DNA from: Cyprinodon diabolis | Lineage: Eukaryota; Chordata; Actinopteri; Cyprinodontiformes; Cyprinodontidae | Direction of reading: 5' to 3' | NCBI GenBank assembly: GCA_030533445.1 | Contig: CM060064.1 | Span: 20,915,626-20,979,625 of the forward strand | DNA: 64,000 nucleotides | Shown: piece by piece, positions 1 through 13,208 of the stretch | How positions within the stretch are numbered: the stretch's first letter is position 1 | Layout: each line of letters begins with the position of its first letter | Notes under the pieces: model-generated | What the model was told of the DNA's origin: nothing | Seen by the model: the letters and a program-made list of their open reading frames with translations, nothing else | Database searches by the model: none | Translations under genes and position numbers: made by a program

Positions 1-1487
1 TTTGATATTTATAAACTGGTTTTAAAATTACCCTGTGATACATTTATAGTAAATTTGATTAAAATAAAAAATAAAAAAAAGAATAAAAGGGAACAGACTA
101 TTTAATCCAGAAGAACTTTAGATTGAGCCCTCTCTTTTGACAGAATCAGAAGGGTTCATAATCGAAAGGATGCCCAATGCTACTTAGTCTTCAGGAATGC
201 TCAAAACTTTGTCAATACTGACACCGTGTGGCCATCATATATTAATCCATTTTTTTTCTTTTTAAATGAGCAAAAGCTTCTAAATAACAAATGGTTTGCT
301 CATGGATAATTTCAGCATGTGTTAACCCTAAAGACTTTCCAGGTCTTTGCTCTTTGGGGAATTTGTAATAATGGATAACACAACAGAGTTTATGGAGATT
401 TTTTTTCCCCCAGTCTTTAATTTGTTAATAAATTCTCCAAAAAACATTACTCTGCTAATCCCACTGATGTTTTTACAGCAATAATTCTAATATTTTACAT
501 TTGCTACAATCTACGAGATAGAATTGAAAAACGTTTAATCCAAATTGACAGACCTATGAGAATATTTACATAACGTTGTTTTAAAAGCAGAGTTATAACA
601 TCTCTGTTAAAATATTCAAGTGGGTTGGTTTATTTGGGAGCCATGAGTTTTGAATTATTTCTCAGATTCACCTAGAAAACTTAATGGACATTTTGACCTG
701 ATGCCTAAAATTAAACCAAAATCACTGAACAATATTAGTTTATAACTGTTTGTAACTAGGTCATCATTGGGAAAAACAACACATAGAAAGAAACCTGATT
801 AGCTTGTTCTGCCATGTTTGAGGTTTTATGTGTTTATATCTGTTAAATTCTAGCTCAGGCTTGCAGTCAGAGACACACCTGTACCCTGAGTTGAAACAGT
901 CCCATGAGATTCCAGCTGTTGTCTGTCTGGCCTTAATTAATTTTATAAACGCTTTTTATGTTTTTCTTATTTTACCTATTTGAGAATTTTATTTTCCCCC
1001 TATTGTCGGAGTTTTGATTTATAAAACGTTCATTACTGTGTATGACCTTAGCTGTTTGTTGCTATCACTGATAAAATGTGTGAAAGGCTTTAAAAATGTG
1101 TCACATTTGCATACGCTCACACTAAACAAATGTAGCACTGAAATTTTTAATTCAGGCACATTTAGTAATCTATTTGTCGTTTCCCACGTACCTGGGGTCT
1201 GGTGACAGAGGCAACAGCTCCAGGAGGAAACCCCAGACTCCCAAGCAGCACCCTTCAGCTTCTTATAGAACAGGGATATGCGGGGATCTCTCCAGAGTTA
1301 AGCTAAACAAGTCATTTAGAGACACAAATATAAAGTTACATTTTGATTAAAAAAAAAACGTATTGTTAAATATCTGCTGTAGGAAATATGTTGGAATTTT
1401 AAACAGCCAAAAATTTATTTGTATTTGAGGCTTTAAAACCAAGGGAAACAGAAGTCATTTTATTAAAAGGAAGCTTGGATTTTCTTC
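1..1487. other. AT-rich non-coding stretch
   Basis: No gene is visible. The sequence is AT-rich with short homopolymers and only short, unconvincing reading frames. Around 1190-1320 there is a slightly GC-richer patch that may be an old repeat, but I could not identify it. Confidence 0.5.
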
Positions 1488-1540
1488 TAACTGGAGAGAA
1501 CCCACACAGGGAGAACATGCAAACTCCACATGTGTAATTA
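1488..1540 (-). repeat. Remnant of a fish LINE 3' region
   Basis: The string gagagaacccacacaggg followed by gagaacatgcaaactccaca is a short relic of the same family seen much more completely at 7853-8250 (gagagaacccacggacgcac, gagaacatacaaactccatg). Only this conserved core survives. Orientation is inferred from the longer copy. Confidence 0.55.
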
Positions 1541-2137
1541 CAAAGTTTGCAAACTGGGTTGGTATTGCTGTAATGCTTAAGAAACCTTAACGCCATGCTC
1601 CTCTGTCACGTAAGAAATTGTTGGACTGATCAAGCCAGAATGTCTCATGGTCCAATTATTTCTATGCTTACAATCCATGTCACTGCATGTGTTTAGGGAA
1701 TATACACTATGTAGAAATATTTCTAAATTTCACAAACAATAGGGTATTGTCAGTCAGGGGGGGTAACAACAAAGGAAGCGTTATAGCTCAACGCAAAACA
1801 AGGAAGAGCACAGGCAAGTGATTTCAGCACGCCTACCAACCATTGCTTGTTTTAGTGACTAAAGAATGTTTTTACTGGGATCTGAAAATGCCCAACACAG
1901 TTGCAAAAGCTTGCTAAAGCAGCACTGCACTTGGAAAAACAGCCTTTTCCTACACCAGGGACGTATTCACATTTTGTCATATTATAGCCATAAACCTTAA
2001 TGTACTTTACTAGGAATATATCTATTAAAATCACACAAAATAGCTCATTTTTGTTAACTAGTTGAAAGCGATACGCTGTTTTTAACAAAGAAAATTCGAG
2101 AACATGTGAACTGTGGACAGACAGATAATAAATATAT
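1541..2137. other. Non-coding stretch
   Basis: No gene or recognisable element is seen. The region leads into the (GATA)n microsatellite. Confidence 0.5.
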
Positions 2138-2780
<643 letters not shown>

Positions 2781-2970
2781 GTGATTGGTTGGAAAGGCTT
2801 TCCGTCAGAGCTGGTTTCCTCCAGCAGACGAGCTGCGGCCGCCGCTGCCTTAGTGACGGTTATCTTCTGCCAGTCCGGCCCATCAAATAATGATATCCAT
2901 GCTCTGCACGGCTCTACTTATTTCATCGACGGACACACCTGACTCTTCCTACTGATTCTCTCCCGGAAAG
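2781..2970 (+). other. paqr7: Candidate first non-coding exon/promoter region of paqr7
   Basis: This stretch is CpG-richer than its surroundings (for example gctgcggccgccgctgcc near 2832) and ends in a good splice donor, cccggaaag|gtagtt, at 2970/2971. It lies on the same strand about 9.2 kb upstream of the splice acceptor in front of the paqr7 coding exon. Known fact: PAQR7-type genes carry the whole coding sequence in one exon preceded by non-coding 5' exons. Inference: this is the first exon with the promoter around 2660-2790. The exon start is a guess and no transcript evidence is available; it could belong to another transcript. Confidence 0.35.
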
Positions 2971-3783
2971 GTAGTTTTTCCTCCTTTCTTCTGTGCGACC
3001 TGATGGTTTGTAGCATCAATGGTATCTCGCCGCTTAATATCAGACAGCATACCGAGAGAGAAGCGCCTGGAAGGCATAACCCGGACAGCTTTTTAACGCT
3101 ATTCAGCGACTATCGTGATGTTAATAAACATAGAAAAGGCATAATCAGAGGAAGCACTAAGCCAAGCGTTGATCTTAGATTAGACTGGAAATTTAGTTTC
3201 CGATTATTTCAATTTAAAAAACCGCGGATCAGGTGCAGATCAGTTCCCAGCAGCAACAGGCCCATTTAGGCCCGGTTTTAATTCGCGCAACCCACACAAA
3301 TCCGTCTCATATTGTAGTCGACGTTGTTTGTTCTCCCTCATCTATTAATATTTTAAAGGATGTGAGAGCTTTCTGGACGCTGAAGGGCGTGGAGCTGTGA
3401 TGGAGCTATGTTACGTAATCCTCCATTCATCTGTCACGCCTCTCCTCCTCATCCTCTGCACATGTTCATCTCTCTTAGGCTGATCTGCGCAGGGAAGGGA
3501 AGCATACAAATGGGATCAATAGCAGACATGTTGGATGTATGGATTCAAAATCGAATTGCTAGACCTTCATTAAAGGCGAACTGGACATGGATTCACAGAT
3601 AAAATAATGCATTTTACAACTTCAGCGCTGTTTTAAAACGTGATGGCATTTTTTAAAGGGTAGACCAGAGTCCTCAGGGGAAATGCTGATGAAAGCAGTA
3701 AATATCTGATTTACAAGATAGGATCTCTGAAATATCTTTATTTTAAATTCAAAATTAGTAGGAGCTTGAGTTAACAAACTGAT
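2971..3783. other. Candidate first-intron start; non-coding
   Basis: Moderately CpG-rich to about 3500, then AT-rich. Short reading frames here resemble no protein family I know. Best read as 5' intron or promoter-proximal DNA. Confidence 0.4.
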
Positions 3784-3791
3784 GTTGTAAG

Positions 3792-4461
3792 CAGAGGCGT
3801 ATCCAGAACATTTTTATAAAGGCAACAACCAATGTATACTGAGGGGGGGCCGAAAATAGATAGGCGCCAGAACCTCATGGTTAATCTACACTGTTCCAAC
3901 AGGAAAATTAACAAGCACAACATCAATATGTTCTAAATAAAGACAAACTATACTTTCCTACAGCCTTTGCTAACAAATAGATGCATATATTTAAACATTC
4001 GTCTGGATAAAAGGTATAGTGGAAAAAATTCTTTCAGGTTTGATTTCTGGGGTGAACATCTTTTCCATTGTCAGTACATACCCACTTTTATTAATGATCA
4101 TTATGCATAAAATTGATATTTAAAAGTTTATTAAGTTTTTATTCAAATTGTTATTTATCTATGATTTCAATTAAGACTCCTAGATGACTGGCAGAGAGAC
4201 AAATTTCTCTGTAACTTATATATAATGCAAAATCTATTTCTGAAAAGAGCATGAATTCCATACTTTATATCTTTCATTTTAGTATAATGATGTGCATAAT
4301 TAACCACAGTCTTTTTGATTTCAGGTAATTGTTTATATATGAAGAATTTAAATGTTTTAAATATTCCACTTGAGAGTATTACTGCTGCTACCATCTGTAT
4401 TAGAGGGAAATAATTGGTAGGGGGTGACCACAGCCTGGCCCCCCATCTAGCTCTACCCCTG
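3792..4461. mobile_element. Non-autonomous hAT transposon (MITE)
   Basis: The element is flanked by a perfect 8-bp duplication, GTTGTAAG, at 3784-3791 and 4462-4469. It starts CAGAGGCGTATCCAGA and its other end read in reverse is CAGGGGTAGAGCTAGA, so the ends are imperfect inverted repeats with the CAG start typical of hAT. An 8-bp target duplication is the hAT signature. It has no transposase. The GGGGGGCC-rich subterminal segments also face each other. Confidence 0.85.
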
Positions 4462-4469
4462 GTTGTAAG

Positions 4470-6025
4470 CACGTGGACTTTTAGCTGTCTGAAAACAACT
4501 CACAAAAATGACTAAGCATTTTATACAAATGATGATTTAGAAACCTTTGAACTATTTACATTAAATAGGATGTTAAGACAGAAGCTGATGGGTCTTTAAA
4601 CAGGAAATGAAGGTTTAAGCTAATGCTCCACCATTGATCTTCCTGTTTAAAATGTCCTACAAGGAGACCATGTAAAGCACTTCTTGTAAGAGTAACTGTT
4701 TGTTCTAAAGCAAGGGATGTAAAGAGCATTTCAGTATTAGTTTCATATAAAAACATCCTTGGTTGTGTACTCTCTTTCCCATTTTCTCAGTGATTCTGTG
4801 TGAATAAACATCAAAAAAGAAATCACACAGATGGTTTAAATACCAGTATTCTTTGAAGATTAGGGTTGTTTAACATGGTAGGAGTCAGAGTAGCCTCTTG
4901 GACGAGTACTTTATATTTACACAAAATACAAACGTCAACAGTTACTGTTGTTTAAATATCAACTGCTTACAAACTTTTAACAGAAAACAATAAATGAAAA
5001 ACTTTTCCTTTAAGACAGATCCTAACCCTCATTGAACTACAGTTACTACTGAGCCTATACCAACCTTAAGCAAAAGATTATCAAAATTATTTTCCTACAA
5101 AACAGATCAGTTTATGTGATGTTTGTATATATTCGCTAACTTTAACTACATAACTACAACTTAAAGGTATAATGCAGGATTTTCGTGAAATTTTTAAAAT
5201 GCAATCCACATGCACAACCCTGTACCTGCTCTTGAGAGGGGACGCCTATTAAACGCATGCGAGAGCATGTGCAAGCACATTTTTTCCTTGTGCACCCTCT
5301 GTTTAAAAGTTGTGGTTTGCATCACTCATATAAGCTTCCTTTCCAAAAGATTTGCCATTTTTCCACTATGTCAGTCTCACCACCGGAAAGTGAAAATGGG
5401 GATAAGCACGTAGGACAGCCTTACATAAACATATCACCAGAATGATTGACAACTAGGTGGACCACTTATTTTGATGATCCACCTGGAAAAAAGAACATCC
5501 TCCACTACACCTTTAAGTACAACTTCAGTTACATATTGTCCCAGCATCCCCTTTCTGCATATCACACCCTAAAATGTTTAGCCCAGCCAGGCTATTGGAG
5601 ATCTTTCCATTTTTAAAACATTATTATTTAAATGTCTCATTCATATACTGTATTAACGAACAGTTACTTACAGGAAGCAAGTTTATCTCTGCACATAGAA
5701 AAATGCAAACTTGGCCAACAGAAACTTGAAGCCAGAAAGACAAGGAATTAAAATGAAGGAAAAGGCTGTCGTGTTTTCATAAATCCACCAAAGTACACAA
5801 CCCAAGTTTGAGATTATTGTCAGAGCTCTTTCTTAAGTGGAAACTCCTCAATCTCCTCTGTGGATCTAAAGCTTCTTTCATCCACTATCTCATCTTCCTT
5901 GCTTTTCTAACTAGCATGGCTAGTGTCCACTGCTGACCACAAACAATCATCCGCCCCTTCAGCCATCACAGCATACATGTGTTGAACCATATAATAACTG
6001 CAGTGCAAAGCACTTCCTGTTTGTA
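4470..6025. other. AT-rich non-coding stretch
   Basis: No gene, RNA gene or element with clear ends was recognised. Short frames are present but have no codon or family signal. Confidence 0.5.
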
Positions 6026-6115
6026 ATGTAGGGTTGAAACAATTAATCCGATTAATCATGATTAATCGATTATTGAAATAATCGCCAACCAATTTACTAA
6101 TCGATTAATCGTTAA
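6026..6115. repeat. TTAATCGATTA-rich palindromic repeat remnant
   Basis: The segment contains several overlapping copies of attaatc/gattaat (aattaatccgattaatcatg, attaatcgattattg, aatcgattaatcg), giving dense self-complementarity. Similar strings are common in short fish DNA transposons beginning TAGGGYTG. One such end, tagggttgaaac, is at 6027. The matching far end was not found. Confidence 0.45.
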
Positions 6116-7852
6116 CTGAAGTTTAGAGACTCTAAACCATGCCTTTATCTGACAGAGCAACCCACTCAGAGCATTAGACTGTAATAAATAAACATTTTGC
6201 AGAAAAAAAAAACATTTTGTTCTTCCAATATGCTCTATCCAGAATTCCTCAAGTGGAAAAGTCTTAGCTTCACCTGGTTTAATTTTGTAAAAAATATTCT
6301 TTGGTGAACCCTTGGCTATGCGATTATAACTGCTACACGCAGCTACTGTTACCAAACTTAAAGACTGCTTTTAGTTCCCACTTTTCCCAGTTGAACAGCA
6401 GATGGTTTGAGCATACAGAATGGGATCTTTGTCTATTGTTTCTTTGCACAATCTCTCTAGATTGTTTAGAGTCCTGGGTTGTCCTATGGGGCTATTTCTG
6501 AATTTCAGCCCACATGTTTTCTGCCCATTTCAGATTGATGCTTCTGTGTCTGGTTAACTACTTTTCTTTCAATTCAGTAATTTCCTCACAGTGGTTTTCC
6601 TGTTGAGATGCATTTTCATTCTTGTAGGCAAAGCAACAGCATTTATTTTTTATGTCTTGCTATTTAAATGTTTTAAATCTAAAGGGGTTCTAATAGCATT
6701 TCCTATCCTCCACTATGCTTAACAGTTGTCCGTCATACTTTGTTTGACATTAGACCTTCCTTAAGTAGTTATTGAGTTTTGAAGGTTTGTTTACATCCCT
6801 TTAAATTCTCTGTAATGCGTGTAGTTCTAAGATAAATATGGGTCCTCATCCAGAATTGTTTATCAGTTGTTTTTTTTCTCACCTTTTTATTTTTGTTCTG
6901 ACCAAATATGCAATTTTAGGCAAGTCACTGTTTTCTGATTGATAAGATTAAACACTCACTAGGCTTACCTAAATGGTGTCTTCTTTTATCTTTTACAATT
7001 TGAAGAGCCTCTAATAAATATCATAGATACTCTAAGCAACCTTAACAAATAAGCAACAGTCATAGTGCATTATATGCTTTAATGTTCAGTGAACTCCAAA
7101 CCGAGAAAGGGAGGAAAAGTGAAAAGGGTGTGGTTTTGACAATCGGAAGTCAACGACCCATGATTACTGATTAGAGTCCTCCTTACCTGCATAGCATGAA
7201 AGATCATATGAGAAGCAGGTTTGTCTCAGAACTGCCTGAAAACTAGAATCTTACCTAAGTTTAGAGAGGAGGGAATAATTTGTTGTTTATTTTTCCCATG
7301 ACATACCAGTTATATACACTGAGGACCATTAAGTATTTGAGAAAGTAATCTGTTTGTAAATATAGAGATGTGTTAATTTATTATAGTCAAAAACCTGTTT
7401 ACCATTTCACTATTTTACAGTATCTTCTGTAGTGTGCATATTCTAACTATTTATCGTTAAAAATTACAACAAAGCAGAAAAATTAGGTACAATTTCTTTC
7501 TAACAATTTAAACCAATGCTGATCGATTCATTTGTAGTTCAGTCAAGTTGCAGTGGGGCTTTGCAGGTCACTGTTTTTGCAATACAATCACAGTTAAACA
7601 AAACACAATTTTCAGATCACAGAGGCACCTAATTTTGGTCATATTACCTAAAATGAGTAATAATACACAGACCTTCTCACCCCGGCCCCTTAGGTGGCAG
7701 TAATACGTTTAAAGCACGTTTGCTGACTCACTTTAGGGAAGAGAGAATTGCAGCTTGTGCGCAGATCCATGCATGTGTAGTAAGCCTTTTTATCACATAA
7801 CAGCTACATTGAAGTCCTGCAACAACAGAGTCTGGACAAGCAAGCTTTCAGA
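6116..7852. other. AT-rich non-coding stretch
   Basis: Nothing recognisable: no long frame, no paired termini, no RNA gene. Confidence 0.5.
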
Positions 7853-8250
7853 TCATTTTTCTGTCACGCTTATCCCGTCTGGGGTCGCGACGGGTGCTGG
7901 TGCCTATCTGCAGCTGTCTAAGGGCGAGAGGCAACCTGGACAGGACGCCAGTCCATTGCAGGGCACCACAGAGACAAACAGGACAAAACATCCATTCACA
8001 TTCCATTCACACATACAATCTCACCTAAGGAGAATTTTGAGAATAGCATTAACCTAACAGTCATGTTTTTTGACTGTGGGAGGAAGCCAGAGTACCCGGA
8101 GAGAACCCACGGACGCACAGGGAGAACATACAAACTCCATGCAGAAAGACCCCGGGTCGGGAAACAAACCCGGAACCTTCTTGCTGCGAAGCAGCAGTGT
8201 TGCAGCAGTGTAACCCACTGCAACACTGTGCAGCCATGTGCAGCAAGCTT
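7853..8250 (-). repeat. LINE 3' region, reverse orientation
   Basis: Read on the minus strand this is a well-known fish non-LTR retrotransposon 3' region: a conserved block with ggagaacatac-type and gtacccggagagaaccc-type strings, then gcaacctggacag-type text, then the tail cgcgaccccagacgggataa followed by gcgtgacagaaa. The same tail occurs on the plus strand at 10145 and in related form at 26128. It is 5' truncated, with no reverse transcriptase left. Confidence 0.7.
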
Positions 8251-10139
8251 TCAAGTTCATAAAAAAATAAATCAATGCTGGGGTAAAACCTCAACATGTT
8301 TGTGTTTAGTGCAAAGTAAAATTCAAATATAATCACAATAGCAGTATAGGTTGAAAAGAATCACAATTTAGATTTTTGACCAAGTCCCTCAGCCCTAGTT
8401 GTCAAAGTTAAAATAATTTCCTGCCTAATAAAATAATTTAATTTACTTGTCAGTGTATCAGCAGCTTCCCTTATTATTGATGATTGTGATACCAACCTTT
8501 GGCCTTTGTTGTATCACATTTTTCTTTCAGCAGTCAACTGAAAATAATGGATTGCGTCAGTTACAGTAGTGTGATAGGAATGGGTTGGGGTGTCAATAAG
8601 TAGACTTTCTTAATTTAATGAAAGTGGGATTTTTTCCCCTAGGAGTAACTGTACCGAAATTAAAATTGAGTAAATGTTTTCATTATTATTAGTTTAGAAT
8701 AAGATTATGCCAGTGTTATTATTTGGTTTCCAGATGCATATAAATACATTCGGAACATTATTGAATATTGTATGATTTTTCATTAACTCAATTTGCTTAA
8801 TGAAACACAATAATCACACACAGTCTGATGTTTTCAATTGCCCTTTTTTCATTCATTATGGTGATTTTCTGCTTACGATAAATGAAAAACTGCTTTCAAA
8901 GTCAAACAAAATTGGAAATGTTCTTTTTTTCCTTCATTATATAAACACCCTTAAACAAACAATGTTTTTTTTATTCTTTTTGTGCTGTTCATTGGTGCTG
9001 CCATCTTGGCATCCTCATCAACAAAATAACACACAGTCACTCAAATCACATGAGTATATCCATAGTGGTGGGATACCAACTGCATCAGGCCTCGGAATAT
9101 TAACATGAAAGGCAATGATCCAACTCAATAAATCAAAACATGCCAAAAAGCCACCTGTATGCAAAGGGAAGTGGGGAACAAGCAGCAGCACGGCTACAGT
9201 TAATCAGCACAGAATGACTGATGTGCTTGCATCTTGATGGGAAGGTGTGTTTGCACTTTACTTAGTGCAGTTTGTACGAAACGTTTGGGCTTCTGGTTCA
9301 GGTAATAGATCAAGGATATCTTTTAATCTACTTTTGTTATGTTTCGTGGCGTGTAAATTATTATGTAGCATATGTCAGTTATAAATGTATTGATGCATGT
9401 TAGCAAGAGTGTGATTTTTTTATGAAAATGATTGCAAATCATTTGACTTCAATTTTGTAGAGGATTAGAATATTATAAGATACCTTTAAAGATATTAATA
9501 CAGAAATTTGGGCTTAATAAAGATTATGTTCAATGTTTCAAACAGTATCTGTAATCTGACAAACTAAAGCCTCTTATATATAAATATCGTTTAGATAGCC
9601 TTACAGTGACACAGTGTGAGAAATCCACTTTAATAAGAACAATGTCAGTTTTTTCAGCTGTAATAGTTAATTATAACAAACTCATTACTTCCTGTTACCG
9701 AAGTGGTAGGAAAAAAGTTTAAATAATCCTACTGAAATAGCCAAAATGGGAATTGATGGCTAATCAGCCCTTTACCTATATAGAAAATAGAATTTAGCTG
9801 ACTAAACTTTGTTCAGTTATAAACTTAAGATTCCTCTTCTGGTTTTGCATAAGATAAAAGGCAGTTAATAACAGACTACACCTGTACCATGGAGGAACTA
9901 TGGAGTACCAAGAGGGTCACTAAAAAACAAAACCAGTTTTAAATTTTACATGTTTTTGCAATTTTAAAATATGCAATTTGAAATCCTATTTGAAACGTCT
10001 TATCCAATGTCACATTTTAAACTGAATTAATGAATAGTATTTATTAAATACTTGAATTTGAAAAGGAATTTTAAAATTCTGTTTATAAATGGAACTTTCA
10101 AAACCAAAGTTCATAAACCTGATTATAAATACCTTTTCT
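8251..10139. other. AT-rich non-coding stretch (putative intron)
   Basis: No gene seen. A frame of about 100 codons near 8800-9108 is AT-rich and matches nothing known to me. Confidence 0.5.
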
Positions 10140-10144
10140 ATAAA

Positions 10145-10200
10145 TACCTCACGACCCTAGCAGGGATAAGCGTGACAGAAAATGGATGGATGGATGGAAA
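10145..10200 (+). repeat. LINE 3' tail ending in (GGAT)n
   Basis: The string acgaccctagcagggataag then cgtgacagaaaatggatgga is the 3' tail of the family at 7853-8250, here with its terminal ATGG repeats intact. Only the last ~55 bp is present. Confidence 0.65.
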
Positions 10201-12136
10201 TAATTTGTTGAGAAGATGTGCCAAGACAAGAGATCGACAGATACAAGTTTTCTTTAGGGCCGATCTTGAAAGCAACTATTTTAACATTAGTCTAACCAAT
10301 CCCCGATATGTGGGAGCACATTTTTAAAGCTGATGTTTCGTTTTCTTTCTCTATTTGCATGATACAAATGACACCATGGTAACAAATTACAGAAACATTT
10401 ATTAACAAATCAAACAAAACATTGACAGTAGATAGCAAATGAACGAAGGAGCAATGCACTTCATATGATCTCAAGTCATGGCTGCTGAATACACAAATGA
10501 ATCAGTGGATGCATGCACATATATCGGCCAATGGCGATAAAAAATTATAATATCAGACAATGTATTTGTCTATCTCTATAAAATACATCATACTTTCCCT
10601 GGTAAACCGTGCCTTATCCTACAAGGTAATACAATGAGACACACAGAAAAAGTGTAGCTGCAGACCTTTTATGGTCTAACTAAAACATCTTTCTTATCTT
10701 TACTCTGGGTAATTTGCAGCAGATCTGTGGTAAACTGACCATTCAGCTGCTGTCCCACTGACAACTTTACAATGATAGCTTTTACCTATGCAAACACTTC
10801 CATTAGCAATGGAGCTAAGGTCACCTTTATAAATGGTAAAATAAACACGCTGAACATCCCAAAGCTCAGTCTTCAACAGTGACTTCTTGCATCTCTATGT
10901 AAATGAGTCGATATAGGAAAACCCAGGTAACTAGATATACCTTACCTAATATGTCAGCAGCATAGATAATATCTAAAAATAATCATTAAATGTTGAGTTG
11001 AAACCATCCAATCTGACTAATTGGATGTATCAATTATTATTCACATATGTCCCCAAAACAAGCCTATTTTATATAGTTGCCTAACTTCTTATGTTTCAGC
11101 AATTTTAGTTAGTCTTAGCACAGATACAGTATTTCCTCCAGCAGCAGAACCTAGTGAGTGAAACTGAGCTCATGAGCTGACTTCATCTTTTCCAGGTGAT
11201 CACAGCTAATAAATAAAATAAGAACTTCAATTATTATGTGTGTCTTTTATTGATTGCAAACATCAATGGGTAGATATATCACTTTTGGATGATCTTGTAC
11301 CCTATATGGGCTTGTCAGTCTTGCAAATGCAATTTCCTACGAAAACTGTTACATTATCAGCTAGTACACCTCTACTATGAGCAGAAAACTCACTAAGACA
11401 AATCAGGACATGAACGTCTGATCACAATTTACATCATATTCTATGTTCTTATTTAGTCCCAGGTGTAGAATACCACCTGAGTGGACGTTCTTTGCCTGGA
11501 GACTGCAGATCATTCCCTCTTATTGGTTAATTTTTTTCTCGTAACGAAAAAAAAAAAGATAGTAATGCACTGCATTCAGAAAGAAAACTCAGAAAGCAAC
11601 TCATTTACCAGCAATGTCCGATAGATAAACACCAACATATTATAATTTATTTCATAAACTATTTTACATAAAAGTAAAGCTCTCAAAACTAAAATAATCA
11701 AATTGAACATATTTTAGTTCATGTTTAGGTAGTACACATATTTCAGTATTTAAATGTCGTTTAGTGTGGATGTGCTAATTTGAGCATCATTAGTAGCTAA
11801 CAATTAACCGGTTTAAAAGTTTTTAGGAAGGAAAATCATTCCTTTCTTTTCTCTTAAGTAGCATGACCCTACTACACAAACAGAAAAATGTTTGATATTC
11901 TTTAAAGTAATCCAACTTGACCAATACCTCAAAGAGCCTCAGGAATAGAGGAGGAATCAGATTGCACCTTGATAGACACACTCCCCTTTGACCGGACATA
12001 TTAAGCTGTTTTAATATTGTATCATTAGGAACACCAAATAAATGTGTTTCTTATAATGCTAGACATGAAGTCACAAATACACACAGAAGTTTTTTCTCTG
12101 TCAGATTCAACTGTTCATTTCTTCTTTCCCCTCTAG
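10201..12136. other. AT-rich non-coding stretch (putative paqr7 intron)
   Basis: No gene seen. The last 40 bases are pyrimidine-rich (ttcatttcttctttcccctctag) and end in the splice acceptor at 12135-12136 directly before the paqr7 coding exon. Confidence 0.5.
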
Positions 12137-12149
12137 TCTCCTGGTTGCG

Positions 12150-13208
12150 ATGGCCACAGTAGTGATGGAGCAGATTGGCCGGCTTTTTATCAACGCCCAG
12201 CAGCTCCGACAGATCCCTCAGCTGCTTGAGTCAGCCTTTCCAACACTGCCTTGCACTGTGAAGATTTCTGATGTCCCAAGGGTGTTCCGCGAGCGTCACA
12301 TCCTCACCGGCTACAGGCAGACGGATCAAAGCTGGCGGTACTACTTCCTCACCCTCTTCCAGAGGCACAACGAGACCCTCAATGTCTGGACCCACCTTCT
12401 GGCAGCGCTTATTATCCTCGTGAAGTGCCAGGAGATCTCAGAAACGGTGGATTTTCTGCGTGATCCCCATGCCCAGCCCCTCTTCATTGTCCTCCTGGCA
12501 GCCTTCACCTACCTCTCCTTCAGTGCTCTTGCCCACCTCCTCTCTGCTAAGTCAGAGCTCTCATACTACACCTTCTACTTCCTCGACTATGTCGGGGTGT
12601 CTGTCTACCAATATGGCAGTGCTCTGGCTCACTACTACTACGCCATAGAGAAGGAGTGGCACAGTTCAGTGCAGGGTTTCTTTCTGCACACTGCTGCATT
12701 TTTGGCTTGGCTCACTTGCTTCGGGTGCTGCTACGGCAAATACGCAAGGCATGATCTGCCCAAGTTTGCCCACAAGCTCCTCCAAGTGGTGCCCTCTGCC
12801 TTGGCTTACTGCTTAGACATCAGCCCGGTGGTCCACCGTATCTACAGCTGCTACTGGGAGGGCTGCTCTGACCCAATAGTGTTGTACCATGTCTACCATG
12901 TGATCTTCTTTTTAATCAGCGCCTATTTCTTTTGCTGTCCACACCCTGAGAGTCTGCTCGCTGGGAAGTGTGACTTCTTTGGGCAGGGCCACCAGATCTT
13001 CCATGTGCTGGTGGTGGTGTGCACCCTGACGCAGATTGAAGCCCTGCGAACTGACTTCACAGAGCGCCGCCCTCTCTATGAGCGCCTCCACGGAGACCTC
13101 GCCCATGACGCAGTGGCGCTTTTCATCTTTACCACCTGCTGCTGCGCTCTCACCGCGTTTTACGTGCGTAACCGTGTGCGTGCCTCCCTCTATGAGAAGA
13201 AGGAGTAA
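12150..13208 (+). CDS. paqr7: Membrane progestin receptor alpha (PAQR7)
   Basis: A 352-codon intact single-exon gene of the PAQR family, a seven-helix membrane receptor that binds progestins at the cell surface; in fish, membrane progestin receptor alpha is known to mediate steroid-induced oocyte maturation. The start MATVVMEQIGRLFIN and end matching the usual family length support this ATG, which follows a splice acceptor (ccctctag at 12129-12136) by 13 bases. Visible family features: RHNETLNVWTHL at residues 72-83, a metal-site His129 (SALAHLL) and Asp146 (FLDYVG) spaced 17 apart, and His281/His285 in GQGHQIFH, the same spacing as in adiponectin receptors. Several hydrophobic helices follow residue 80. 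It resembles the alpha (PAQR7) more than the beta (PAQR8) type. The CDS is clearly more GC-rich than its flanks, as expected for a real exon in AT-rich DNA. No disruption seen. Confidence 0.96.
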   Translation: MATVVMEQIGRLFINAQQLRQIPQLLESAFPTLPCTVKISDVPRVFRERHILTGYRQTDQSWRYYFLTLFQRHNETLNVWTHLLAALIILVKCQEISETVDFLRDPHAQPLFIVLLAAFTYLSFSALAHLLSAKSELSYYTFYFLDYVGVSVYQYGSALAHYYYAIEKEWHSSVQGFFLHTAAFLAWLTCFGCCYGKYARHDLPKFAHKLLQVVPSALAYCLDISPVVHRIYSCYWEGCSDPIVLYHVYHVIFFLISAYFFCCPHPESLLAGKCDFFGQGHQIFHVLVVVCTLTQIEALRTDFTERRPLYERLHGDLAHDAVALFIFTTCCCALTAFYVRNRVRASLYEKKE

